DNA of 64,000 nucleotides, taken from the NCBI GenBank assembly GCA_964411275.1, contig CAYPKG010000003.1, forward strand, positions 1 through 64,000, in the 5' to 3' direction. Source of the DNA: CAYPKG01 sp964411275 (GTDB lineage: Bacteria > Bacillota > Clostridia > Christensenellales > CAG-138). The position numbers and the translations under genes were made by a program. This document shows, piece after piece, positions 8,123 to 16,083 of the stretch. Position 1 is the stretch's first letter; every line of letters begins with the position of its first letter. The notes below the pieces were generated by a model, which saw only the letters and a list, made by a program, of their open reading frames with translations, was not told where the DNA came from and made no database searches.

Positions 8123-8785
8123 TTATTCCTTTCCTTCTCCCAATAAAAAAGCCTTCAGCGCCTCGACGCTGTCCATATACCCGATGGGATCATAGGGTGC
8201 AAACTCCGCCTTTTCGCCATACCCATATAGCGCCGCCAGAAAAGGCACCCCCGCGAGCTTCGCGCCCTCCCCATCGTAAAACCGGTCGCCTACAAGGATG
8301 GTATCCTCCGGCGCGACGTCGAAGCGGCGCAGCAATTCCATGAGCACTTCCATCTTGGAGGTGCGTCCCTCGCTGAGGTTCAGGCCCGCGATGTCGTGGA
8401 GGTAGTCCATCATCCCAAGTTCGTGCGCCTGTAGCTTCGCGGTCTCTTCTACCTTGCAGGTGGCGACGGCGGTCTTTACCCCCGCTTTTTTTAGTGCCGC
8501 AAGAAGCTCCATAACCCCCGCAAACGGCTTCAAAAGCTGCGCGCCTACCTCATCGTACCGTTTTCGGTACAGGGCGACGGCAGCGTCCACCGCCTCTTCC
8601 TTGAGGCCCAGCATGCCGGTAAAGCTGTCGTACAGCGGCGGGCCGACGAACTTCATCAGCTGTGCGTCGCTCATCGGCGCTATTGAAAGCTCCTCAAGCA
8701 TCAACCGCATGGCCGCCACGATGCCGGGGCCGCTTTCCACAAGCGTTCCATCAAAATCAAAGAATACCACCTGAAATTTCTTCAT
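8123..8785 (-). CDS. HAD-superfamily phosphatase (Gph/PpaX-like)
   Basis: A 220-residue haloacid-dehalogenase-like hydrolase, subfamily IA. Motif I is FFDFDGTL (catalytic Asp at residue 10, acid/base Asp at 12), motif II AVATCK, and motif IV ILVGDRFYDGEGAK. The cap region (residues 17-85) is helical. It resembles phosphoglycolate or pyrophosphate phosphatases. Unlike the five HAD proteins of the catabolic island at 20-29 kb, it keeps the full DxDxT motif. It lies six bases upstream of holB in transcription order, so it is probably cotranscribed with it. Physiological substrate cannot be assigned. Confidence 0.88.
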   Translation of the reverse strand: MKKFQVVFFDFDGTLVESGPGIVAAMRLMLEELSIAPMSDAQLMKFVGPPLYDSFTGMLGLKEEAVDAAVALYRKRYDEVGAQLLKPFAGVMELLAALKKAGVKTAVATCKVEETAKLQAHELGMMDYLHDIAGLNLSEGRTSKMEVLMELLRRFDVAPEDTILVGDRFYDGEGAKLAGVPFLAALYGYGEKAEFAPYDPIGYMDSVEALKAFLLGEGKE

Positions 8786-8806
8786 GCTTTCTCCCGCTCC
8801 CTAAAA

Positions 8807-10237
8807 TTACTCCCGGACTACGGTCATCCCGCCTTCATTTACCCCGAACAGCGTTCCGCCCATCGCCCGGTGTTCCTGCAATATCAAAATGCTTTCCTCC
8901 AATATCCGCTCGCCGGGGGTCACCAGAGCGATCCCCGGGGGATAAATGCCCGCCGCCTGTGCCGCGATATGCCCCGCCGCCTGCGCAAAAGGCACCTGTC
9001 GCACTGCCCCCAGCGCCGCCTGGCGAAGCGGCATCTCCCTGGGCGGCAAAGCAAAAAAATGCGGCTCCCGCCCCGGCACCCTACGGCCATAGGGCATGGC
9101 CTGCAGCGCCTCATACAGCATGGAATACCAGTTAGGATCGTCGGATGGCGTGCAGATGAGTACCAGCCGCCTCATATCCGCCATCTCCACATATACATTG
9201 GCTTTCTCCAGCGATTGGGCGCCCTGATAGCCGGTAATACCCCGGCTGGTCACATCGATCACCAGCCGCGTCGGGTCCTTGTCCCAAATGCCTAATCCGC
9301 CCACGCAATCCCGTCCCAGTACCCGCAGCCCGGGAAGGGAACTGAGCTTTGCCCCCCAGTCCTGGCAAAAGCGGCTGTGAGCGTCCCAATCCTGCCGGAC
9401 TGCAGCGGTGTAGCAGGCCCAGTCCAGCGACGCCATGATGAGATAGGACGGGCTGCTGGTTTCAACAAGCGTTAATGCCCGCCGAATGTCCTCCGCCGGG
9501 ATGGGGCAACCCCGCCCCCGGTGCAGCAAAGCCGCCTGACCCAGGGCGTTGAGGGTTTTATGGGCGCTGTTCACCCACAAATCCGCGCTGTTTGCCGGGC
9601 TTTGCGGAAGCGTTTTCCCAAATACGAAATGCGCTCCGTGGGAAGCATCCACAAACAGCATAGCGTCATGCCGGTGGGCAATCTCGGCAAGTGTTTCTAT
9701 GTTTGCGCACATGCCGTAATAGTTGGGAGAGGTGATCAGCACCGCCCGCGCCGGAAATTCTGTCAACGCCTGCTCCAGCGCCTCTGGGGTCACCATCCCC
9801 CACATGCCCTCAATTTCATCATAGGCGGGCAGGAGGAATTGGCAGTCCAGCCCCGCCAACGCTGCGCCGGAAATGGCGGACTTATGGCAGTCACGGGACA
9901 GCAGCACCTTCGCCTCTGTTCCAAGGGATAGCAGCATGGCGTTTACGCCCGCCGTAGCGCCGTTTACAAGGAAGAATGTGTCCTCAGCCCCATACAGCGC
10001 AGCGCAGGCCTCCTGGGCCCGTTTAAGGACGTCTGTGGGCGCGTGCAGGTCATCCATGTGGCTTAGCTCCGTCACGTCCCATTTGATCAGCTCCTGCCGC
10101 CAGAAACCGCCCATGCCCCGCCCCTTGTGTCCGGGCATGTGAAAGCGCGCCGCGTTGGCATTCTCGTATTCCCCGAGAACCTCTTGCAGCCGCGGGGGCC
10201 GCGTCTCATTATTCCGTTTTTCCTTGTCCGGGTTCAC
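8807..10237 (-). CDS. Orn/Lys/Arg decarboxylase family protein
   Basis: A 476-residue PLP enzyme of fold type I, related to Bacillus SpeA and YaaO. The aminotransferase-like core contains DASHGAHFVF (cofactor-binding Asp and His) and the Schiff-base lysine motif SAHKTL. The N-terminus has FHMPGHKG, the family fingerprint. Length fits the short class without the N-terminal wing domain. The likely reaction is decarboxylation of arginine, lysine or ornithine to a polyamine precursor. A GTG start overlaps the stop of the upstream membrane protein gene. YaaO also lies close to holB and yaaT in Bacillus, which supports the call. Confidence 0.9.
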   Translation of the reverse strand: MNPDKEKRNNETRPPRLQEVLGEYENANAARFHMPGHKGRGMGGFWRQELIKWDVTELSHMDDLHAPTDVLKRAQEACAALYGAEDTFFLVNGATAGVNAMLLSLGTEAKVLLSRDCHKSAISGAALAGLDCQFLLPAYDEIEGMWGMVTPEALEQALTEFPARAVLITSPNYYGMCANIETLAEIAHRHDAMLFVDASHGAHFVFGKTLPQSPANSADLWVNSAHKTLNALGQAALLHRGRGCPIPAEDIRRALTLVETSSPSYLIMASLDWACYTAAVRQDWDAHSRFCQDWGAKLSSLPGLRVLGRDCVGGLGIWDKDPTRLVIDVTSRGITGYQGAQSLEKANVYVEMADMRRLVLICTPSDDPNWYSMLYEALQAMPYGRRVPGREPHFFALPPREMPLRQAALGAVRQVPFAQAAGHIAAQAAGIYPPGIALVTPGERILEESILILQEHRAMGGTLFGVNEGGMTVVRE

Positions 10238-10737
10238 TGGGCGCCCGCCTCACCGGCGGCCTTCCATTGGGAGGTTAATTCTAACAGCATGGTTTCCCCA
10301 GGCCTGATGAGAAGGCAGTTGAGTTCTCCGTGAAGCCGGTACCGCACTGCGGTGGCGTCGGTTTTATTTCCGGGGCACAGCCGGTTTTCCCGGCCGGCCT
10401 CCCCTTTTATGTCGGGGTACGGGCAGATGGAAATAATCCGGGAAAGCTCCACAGCCTCCATAAGGCGTTCCTGCCGCCCAAAGGCCCGGTACACCACAAA
10501 CTGCTTGTCCGAAAGCACATACCGGAATTTCACCAGCCGTCTCGTTACGATATAGTAGATGGCGAATACAATCGCCAGAAACAAAAGCACCTGTACGGCC
10601 AAATCCAAAAAAGGATGGACGGTTCTTAACAGACCGCCAAGGCCCCGCAACAATACGGTGCCAAAAACAATCAATGCAACCAAAATCACGTCGGAAACCG
10701 ATCCTTTTTTCGGCGTAACCGTTTCCTCTCGCATCAT
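10234..10737 (-). CDS. Membrane protein with PH-like domain
   Basis: A 167-residue protein with two adjacent hydrophobic helices (about residues 15-36 and 43-66) followed by a soluble domain that resembles bacterial PH (bPH2) domains: RRLVKFRYVLSDKQFVVYRAFGRQERLMEAVELSRI. No function is known. The start is the ATG at 10737 with GGAGG upstream; the frame stays open to 10827 but the extension has no ribosome site. It overlaps the decarboxylase start by four bases, so the two are coupled. Confidence 0.6.
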   Translation of the reverse strand: MMREETVTPKKGSVSDVILVALIVFGTVLLRGLGGLLRTVHPFLDLAVQVLLFLAIVFAIYYIVTRRLVKFRYVLSDKQFVVYRAFGRQERLMEAVELSRIISICPYPDIKGEAGRENRLCPGNKTDATAVRYRLHGELNCLLIRPGETMLLELTSQWKAAGEAGAQ

Positions 10738-10953
10738 GATATTTCCTCCGAGTCTCGACGCGCACCGCGTTTTGCGGTGTACGTTTCCGCTTTGTTTCAT
10801 CATATAATACGGCCCGATTTCCGTCAACTCAACTCAGACGCCCCAAATGGCCACCCTCTCTTTGCAAAACACGCATCTAGCCGTAATTTTGAGATAATTG
10901 GAGTAATTATGAAATATTTTATGATATTCTTAAAATATAACCGATTTCAACGT

Positions 10954-10982
10954 TTGATTTAGGTCTGCCCTTGCTGTAAGAT
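10954..10982 (+). promoter_or_regulatory. Sigma-A promoter for tRNA-Asn
   Basis: TTGATT at 10954-10959 and TAAGAT at 10977-10982 are separated by 17 bp, and transcription should start near 10989, about 45 bases before the tRNA. The surrounding intergenic sequence (10738-11034) is AT-rich and holds no other gene that I can support. Confidence 0.6.
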
Positions 10983-11034
10983 AACTTGCGTACCGTTTAT
11001 CCTCCTGGCATTGTCGGGACACGAAACCGCGTAT

Positions 11035-11109
11035 TCCTCCTTAGCTCAGCGGTAGAGCATCCGGCTGTTAACCGGAGGGTCGTTGGTTCAAATCCAACAG
11101 GGGGAGCCA
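11035..11109 (+). tRNA. tRNA-Asn (anticodon GTT)
   Basis: The cloverleaf folds completely: acceptor TCCTCCT/AGGGGGA with one G-U pair, D stem GCTC/GAGC, anticodon stem TCCGG/CCGGA with loop CTGTTAA, T stem GTTGG/CCAAC, discriminator G and an encoded CCA. The anticodon GTT reads asparagine codons. Its 3' half, from the variable loop on, is repeated 224 bp downstream. Confidence 0.97.
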
Positions 11110-11186
11110 AGAGAAAAAGTCATCCACCAGGATGGCTTTTTTCTTTTGCCTTCAAACCAACGATCCGAGGTTAACAGTCGAAGGCT
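11078..11186 (+). repeat. Direct repeat copy 1: tRNA-Asn 3' half plus terminator
   Basis: This 109-bp segment covers the end of the tRNA variable loop, T arm, acceptor and CCA, then the terminator hairpin and a 30-bp tail. It matches 11302-11410 with two mismatches. Duplication of a tRNA 3' end is typical of integrase att sites, but no integrase lies nearby. The tail is itself an inverted, diverged copy of the tRNA anticodon/T-arm region. Confidence 0.9.
11119..11147 (+). terminator. Terminator of tRNA-Asn (copy 1)
   Basis: Stem GTCATCC (11119-11125) and GGATGGC (11130-11136) with loop ACCA and a T-rich run after it (TTTTTTCTTTT). Confidence 0.85.
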
Positions 11187-11301
11187 GTTCACTGTTCCGG
11201 TGCCAAGCGCTGCCAGTGGCAGATGAAGCGAGGCACAAGGAAGCCCGCAAAAGGGAGCCTGCAAGCGATAGCGCGGCAGGCGACCATTGCGCGGGCCGCC
11301 T

Positions 11302-11410
11302 GGTCGTTGGTTCAAATCCAACAGGGGGAGCCAAGAGAAAAAGTCATCCACCAGGATGGCTTTTTTCTTTTGCCTTAAAACCAACGATCCGAGGTTAACA
11401 GCCGAAGGCT
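11302..11410 (+). repeat. Direct repeat copy 2: tRNA-Asn 3' fragment plus terminator
   Basis: Second copy of the 109-bp repeat, with differences only at 11377 (A for C) and 11402 (C for T). It contains the T arm, acceptor 3' strand and CCA but no D or anticodon arm, so it is not a working tRNA. Its terminator is at 11343-11371. It ends at the stop codon of the XRE gene (11409-11411). The 115-bp spacer 11187-11301 contains no gene that I can see. Confidence 0.88.
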
Positions 11411-11924
11411 AATCCTGATCCGTTGTTGCAGAATTATTTATTGGTTTATTTTCCTTAGTCCCCTCCAATCGTTGCACTTTCAATAGCACTTTCAATATAT
11501 TATACGCCACATTCTCTCGTAGCTCATTTATAATGAGGCATGTGCAAAGCACCAATGCGCCGATAATGAGTAAAAGTCCGAAATATATACCACTGTATGG
11601 ATTATCTAGTCCGAACAGATAATAACCAAGGCCTGAAAATGCAAATAATAAGCATACCACAAGGCTTATCAGGACAGTCCTGAACGTTTTAACCGGCTTT
11701 ATGGTGTCATTGTCGGGAATTTTCTCTTGCGGATAAACCAAATGATTCACATCGGTTTCGAGTATTGACGCGATACAGATAAGATGGTCTATTGAAGGAT
11801 ACCCTTTCCCATTTTCCCATTCCTCGATTATGCTGGAAGGGATATCTATCTTTTTTGATAAATCTTCAACCTGAAACCCTTTTTTCTCTCTATATCTGAT
11901 TAAGTTTTCCCCGAAAGCATTCAT
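11409..11924 (-). CDS. XRE-family regulator with membrane tail
   Basis: A 171-residue protein. Residues 1-60 are a Cro/C1-type helix-turn-helix (FGENLIRYREKKGFQVEDLSKKI, then SIIEEWENGKGYPSIDHL). Two hydrophobic helices follow (about 80-105 and 110-135), giving a membrane-anchored regulator. The start is the second ATG, at 11924, seven bases after GAGGAG. The gene is AT-richer than its neighbours and its stop codon lies at the edge of the tRNA-derived repeat, both consistent with horizontal acquisition. Target unknown. Confidence 0.8.
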   Translation of the reverse strand: MNAFGENLIRYREKKGFQVEDLSKKIDIPSSIIEEWENGKGYPSIDHLICIASILETDVNHLVYPQEKIPDNDTIKPVKTFRTVLISLVVCLLFAFSGLGYYLFGLDNPYSGIYFGLLLIIGALVLCTCLIINELRENVAYNILKVLLKVQRLEGTKENKPINNSATTDQD

Positions 11925-12188
11925 TACCATTCTCCTCTTTTTTAAGATGTTTGTTATTAACACTTATTCAAATGCTAACATTGGATTATAACCAGATTAT
12001 TTGCCTGCCTAATGGTAGTTTCCTACATGAAAAAGATAAGCCATACAAGAGCTATCCGAAGGGTTTCCCAATTCCTTCTCCATGCAACTACCCCTTCACC
12101 GTACAGTATATATGGGTGCAACACCATTTTCAAGCTTGCTCGTCCCCTTGCGTGGGAGGTTTCCATACGTTGGCGTTTCACCTGTGTT

Positions 12189-13199
12189 TTAGCCGCACTT
12201 CAAATAGAGCCCGTATTCTTCATCGGCCTTAGCCAGCGCTTCAAGTTCATCATAAAACAGATCAATTTCTCCCCCAAAACAATCACCAGCTAAAAACCAT
12301 TGCTCCTCATCTGTGGCGAGATAGCCCTGCTGAAGTTGGCGATCATAAAAAATCGGTGTGCATATTTTCTTTGAAAGCACCTCCCCATTATATAAGAAAA
12401 GTTTTACCTCCTGCCTATAGTCTATTTTAACTACCGCATCATCCTGAACAATCATATCGAAATCTAACGCCCGGGCTACAAATTCCCAATTTAAATATGG
12501 ATCGATGCATTCAAAATCTAATGACACGAATGACCCAATCTTAATATCGATGACATTTGTATCAGGGTTAAAAAAGGCGATTTTACGCACCCAAACATTC
12601 GTTCCTCTCGATTCTGTGAATGCTGCGACCATCCAACGGACGTCCTTTGTTCCCACAAATTGATATGTTTTTTCAAAATCCTCACCTTGTTGAATAAAAT
12701 ACATTCGTAATGGGGCAAAAAAACCATCCTCCCGTATATCAAATAATAATAAAAACATTTCTTCTGGTTCACGACGAATGCGCACCTCGATAGCCGCAAG
12801 ATTGAGGTCCAGATAGAATTCCTTAACCACATACAATTGGGATGAATCTAATTCGCTATAATCGCTTAGGACATGTGTGCCTGAAATTGTGCACGGTGTC
12901 GTTACAGCATTACCCGGGTCAAGAAATTCTGTATATCGCGAGATCCCCTCTTCAAGCGTGGTCCATTGTGTTGAAGATAGGCTCTCATATATGGCGTTGA
13001 ACAAATCCATATCCCGATTAGACGTTTCTCCCCCAAAGGAGTATGTATCGACATATGCCCCATGGTTTTCAGTGGGTAAAACTACATTTTCCAAATAAAC
13101 ACGTGGCGCAGCCTCATCAAAAGCGTCCGGTTGCGATGTAGGCGCACATCCGGCTACCATGCATACAACGATCAAAATCAAAGCGACTGCGCGTTTCAT
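12189..13199 (-). CDS. Hypothetical lipoprotein
   Basis: A 336-residue protein of unknown function. The N-terminus MKRAVALILIVVCMVAGC is a lipoprotein signal with the lipid-accepting cysteine at residue 18. The mature part is acidic, mixed alpha/beta and has no motif that I recognise. The ATG at 13199 (GGAG eight bases upstream) is preferred over a TTG at 13217. Base composition is clearly less GC-rich than the flanks, as for the XRE gene beside it. The two may be a small acquired unit; the 11925-12188 gap between them shows no further gene. Confidence 0.65.
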   Translation of the reverse strand: MKRAVALILIVVCMVAGCAPTSQPDAFDEAAPRVYLENVVLPTENHGAYVDTYSFGGETSNRDMDLFNAIYESLSSTQWTTLEEGISRYTEFLDPGNAVTTPCTISGTHVLSDYSELDSSQLYVVKEFYLDLNLAAIEVRIRREPEEMFLLLFDIREDGFFAPLRMYFIQQGEDFEKTYQFVGTKDVRWMVAAFTESRGTNVWVRKIAFFNPDTNVIDIKIGSFVSLDFECIDPYLNWEFVARALDFDMIVQDDAVVKIDYRQEVKLFLYNGEVLSKKICTPIFYDRQLQQGYLATDEEQWFLAGDCFGGEIDLFYDELEALAKADEEYGLYLKCG

Positions 13200-13363
13200 T
13201 CGATTTCTCCATTTCAATCTTCCTCACGTAGCTTGGCATACAACCCGCTACCTTTGGTCAGTATAACATAACTATTTCGTCTCAACTCCGTACCGGAGCT
13301 GAAAGTTAAAATTTAATAAAGTAGTAAATAAATTAACCGTCTTCAACGCTGCGCAGATATAAC

Positions 13364-13396
13364 AAAAGCCGCCATGAAACACTCACGGCGGCTTTT
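13364..13396 (-). terminator. Bidirectional terminator
   Basis: Perfect ten-pair stem AAAAGCCGCC (13364-13373) and GGCGGCTTTT (13387-13396). It lies 31 bp after the stop of the lipoprotein gene at 13428 and can serve as the end of the long minus-strand operon that begins near 20.5 kb. Confidence 0.85.
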
Positions 13397-13427
13397 CTAG
13401 TTAATTCGTTTCTAACGGTTCCTTGGA

Positions 13428-14450
13428 TTAATACACGGGATACCAGCAATCCGCCGGAATTCCAGCCGCGATTGCATCAATGATATCCTGCAGGGGTTCC
13501 GGATCGCCATCGTCATAGCTGATTTCGGTCAAGTCGGGGTCCACCGCGTCCTTCATGGAGATTTCGTTGCTGGTAAACCCATCACCATTGGGGGTGAACA
13601 GATCGATATCCGGAACTGTCATGGTGGAGCCATCCTCATAAATGACATGCACTTCATAGGCGTCGGCTTGTGGGCGAATGAAGAAGTTAAACACATACAG
13701 GCCGCCCTTGCCAGACTCCCACAGAGTAATGGGATTGCCTTCCGCGTCCACGAGGTATGGCACCATGTTGTTGTAGTTGGAATACTCCGCGCCTTCCTCA
13801 TAGAAATAGAACTCTTTGATTTTCATGCCAGTTTTGTTTTTAATCTCGAGGCCCAGCATCTCATAGCCGGGATAATAGTTGTCGGAGGTCTTTCCTGCCG
13901 CAACCACTTCCGCCATGCCGGCGAGATCCTCAGGATCGTCCACGGCCTCGATCTCCCAGGTGGAGGGATCGGTGCCGTTCTTCAAGGATAGTTTCATGTT
14001 GTTGGCAACCGCAACGCCTTCCCATGTGGCGGTATTGCCGTCGGCATACTCCACATGCACGTCAAAGGCTTCCGCCTCGGGGCGCACGATATAGGCGAAA
14101 ATCTCATAGAGATCCTCGTTCTCATCCTTGTCGGGCCACTCTGCGGATAAGAGGTTGTTGCCCTTTTCAGCTTCCCCGGCGGGATACACATATAGGCCAG
14201 TGATGGTAACGCCGGTCTTGTTTTTGAAATCGATGGCCATAGGCACATAATTCCCGGCAGGCTCCGGCTCTTCCGGTTCAGGCTCCACAATGGGCTCAGG
14301 CTCAGGGGCGGGGTCTTCAGCGGGGGCAGGCTCTACAGCGGGGGCGGGTTCTGGGTCTGGCGCAGGCTCTTGAGACACGGGCGTGCAGGCTACCATCGCC
14401 AGCACCATTGAGAGCGCCAACAAGAAAATGATCAACCGGTTTTTCATCAT
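13428..14450 (-). CDS. Lipoprotein with acidic Pro-Glu spacer and two repeated domains
   Basis: A 340-residue secreted lipoprotein. The signal ends in AMVAC (Cys 22). A Pro/Glu/Ala spacer of ~40 residues (EPAPDPEPAPAVEP...) follows, probably crossing the cell wall. Then come two related domains: the first opens with IDFKNKTGVTITGLYVYPAGE, the second with LEIKNKTGMKIKEFYFYEEG, and both contain a [FY]xF[FI]xRPxA[DE]A[FY][ED]VHV block. The start is the ATG at 14450 after AGGAGG. The internal duplication suggests a binding or scaffold role on the surface; no enzyme motif is visible. Last gene before the terminator at 13364. Confidence 0.75.
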   Translation of the reverse strand: MMKNRLIIFLLALSMVLAMVACTPVSQEPAPDPEPAPAVEPAPAEDPAPEPEPIVEPEPEEPEPAGNYVPMAIDFKNKTGVTITGLYVYPAGEAEKGNNLLSAEWPDKDENEDLYEIFAYIVRPEAEAFDVHVEYADGNTATWEGVAVANNMKLSLKNGTDPSTWEIEAVDDPEDLAGMAEVVAAGKTSDNYYPGYEMLGLEIKNKTGMKIKEFYFYEEGAEYSNYNNMVPYLVDAEGNPITLWESGKGGLYVFNFFIRPQADAYEVHVIYEDGSTMTVPDIDLFTPNGDGFTSNEISMKDAVDPDLTEISYDDGDPEPLQDIIDAIAAGIPADCWYPVY

Positions 14451-14521
14451 GAAATCCTCCTGTTTTGTATTTTGTTTCATCTGAATGAACATTTTAATGA
14501 ACCTTCTTACAAAGCTGATCT

Positions 14522-15472
14522 TCACATCTGGTCAAGACAATCTATCCTGCCATCCTCATGAATATAAAATCGAATGCTTTCGTGGCTGCTTGCCTCATAT
14601 CCAGGCAAAGCCTGGTTTTCCGTGCACAGCACAAAGGGAATATGCCGCTGCATACACGCCACTATCTCTGGGCATGGCCGTTCCTTTTTACTGGAGTCGT
14701 TCTGGCAGGAAATCACCGCGTAGCCGGGCTTCAGCGTTTCAATGAGCTTTGGGGTCATGGATTTGCTGTCGCCGTGATGCGGTACCTTCAAAATATCGCA
14801 ATGCTGCTCTCCCCTGTCCTCCCAGTACGCGCCGTAGCTATCGCCTGTGAGCAGCACGCTGCGATCCGAATAGGAAAGCCGGAGTATTACGCTTGAGCAA
14901 TTACGATCTTTAGAAGCCTCATATATCCGCTCATAGCCTGGGTTCTCCCCCCGGTACAGCGCGTCAAATACATCACGTTGCCGGTTTCGCAGTTGTGCGC
15001 CGGCAGGCTTTACCTCCATACGAAGCGCATTGGTAAGGGCCAGTGTTCCTCTTTCTGCCAGTTCGCATTGTCCGCCGTTTCTTTTCATGGCGGCGGCGAT
15101 ATCGCAAAGCATGTTCAGCGCCTCGCAAAGGCCCACGATTGTCTTTTCCTCGAAGGATGGCGGGATGATCCACTTGGCATCCGCAGGTGGCAGATACCCC
15201 GCCAGCAGCTTTTTCACCGGGTAATGCTGCAGAATACGCAGCGCGCCCCCGATATGGTCGAAATGCAGATGGGTTAAAACCATCAGGTCGATATGGTCCA
15301 CGCCGATTTTTTTCAGGTGAGCAATGGCCTCCCGGCGCAGGGAGCCCTTTGAAAATTCAATGTGCGGCCGCCCAGCGTCCACCAGCGCTACAAAATCCGC
15401 AGCACCCGGACGCTGTTCCCTAAGGAGCATGGCGTCGCCGTCGCCAACGTTCAAAAAATCAAGTAATAGCAT
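14522..15472 (-). CDS. Metallo-beta-lactamase-fold hydrolase (ComEC-like domain)
   Basis: A 316-residue MBL-fold protein. The metal-binding motif is HLHFDHIGG (residues ~67-75), with further ligands in LLTGDSYG and VPHHGDSKS. The arrangement, with the opening LLDFLNVGDGDAMLL, matches the soluble DNA-hydrolase-like domain related to ComEC, but there are no membrane helices or DNA-binding domain, so it is a stand-alone cytoplasmic hydrolase. It lies 15 bp after the small membrane protein gene and upstream of the lipoprotein gene, in the same direction. Substrate unknown; a phosphodiesterase is possible. Confidence 0.82.
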   Translation of the reverse strand: MLLLDFLNVGDGDAMLLREQRPGAADFVALVDAGRPHIEFSKGSLRREAIAHLKKIGVDHIDLMVLTHLHFDHIGGALRILQHYPVKKLLAGYLPPADAKWIIPPSFEEKTIVGLCEALNMLCDIAAAMKRNGGQCELAERGTLALTNALRMEVKPAGAQLRNRQRDVFDALYRGENPGYERIYEASKDRNCSSVILRLSYSDRSVLLTGDSYGAYWEDRGEQHCDILKVPHHGDSKSMTPKLIETLKPGYAVISCQNDSSKKERPCPEIVACMQRHIPFVLCTENQALPGYEASSHESIRFYIHEDGRIDCLDQM

Positions 15473-15487
15473 TGCTTTCCTTCTTCG

Positions 15488-15994
15488 CTATTTCGCTGCT
15501 TCTTCTTTTATCCGCCATTTGCGGTAAATGACCTGGGATGCTGTCATACCGCTGATTAGGCCCACGGGCACAATGCTCATGAAAAAGTAGAAGAACACGG
15601 AGTACTCCTCATTGCCCAGCAGGAATATCATGGTGATGAGTACCAGCAACGCGTATGCGCACAGCCATAAATACGAATAGGGCAACAGCCGCTTATCCCC
15701 CGGAATAAACCAGGCAAGGCAGCACACCAGCGTGCCCGCAAGCCCGGGAATAACCGCTTGCATCACGTTGCGCACTGCAACCGACATGGACGCGGCAAGG
15801 GCATGCTCGATTACATCGATTAAGAAGAAGTACGCAATGCCGTACACTACAATGAATACAAGGCTCATGGAAAACGAATACAGAAGCAATGCGCTCTTGG
15901 GCTTGCCTTCCGGCGTGAGGAACAGCGTCATCCAAAAGCTGTCCATCTTTCTTCTAAACTTCGAGGGTTGAGCCGGCTGTGTTTTGTTAGCCAT
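15488..15994 (-). CDS. Hypothetical four-helix membrane protein
   Basis: A 168-residue protein with a basic N-terminus and four hydrophobic helices (about residues 35-58, 78-95, 105-123 and 130-150). I do not recognise the family. The ATG at 15994 has GGAGG eight bases upstream. It lies 89 bp after the binding-protein gene in transcription order and 15 bp before the MBL gene. A hairpin (16033-16056) without a T run lies between it and the binding protein gene. Association with the importer is suggested by position only. Confidence 0.65.
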   Translation of the reverse strand: MANKTQPAQPSKFRRKMDSFWMTLFLTPEGKPKSALLLYSFSMSLVFIVVYGIAYFFLIDVIEHALAASMSVAVRNVMQAVIPGLAGTLVCCLAWFIPGDKRLLPYSYLWLCAYALLVLITMIFLLGNEEYSVFFYFFMSIVPVGLISGMTASQVIYRKWRIKEEAAK

Positions 15995-16083
15995 GAATAT
16001 CGCCTCCAAATTTGGGTTTGTACCCACCCCGCCCGCAGGGCCAGAAGGCCTTGCGGACGAGGTAAGCAGGTTTCATAAAAGCG

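Noticed and set aside
11302..11333. Second tRNA-Asn gene
   Set aside because: Only the T arm and acceptor 3' strand are present; D and anticodon arms are missing.
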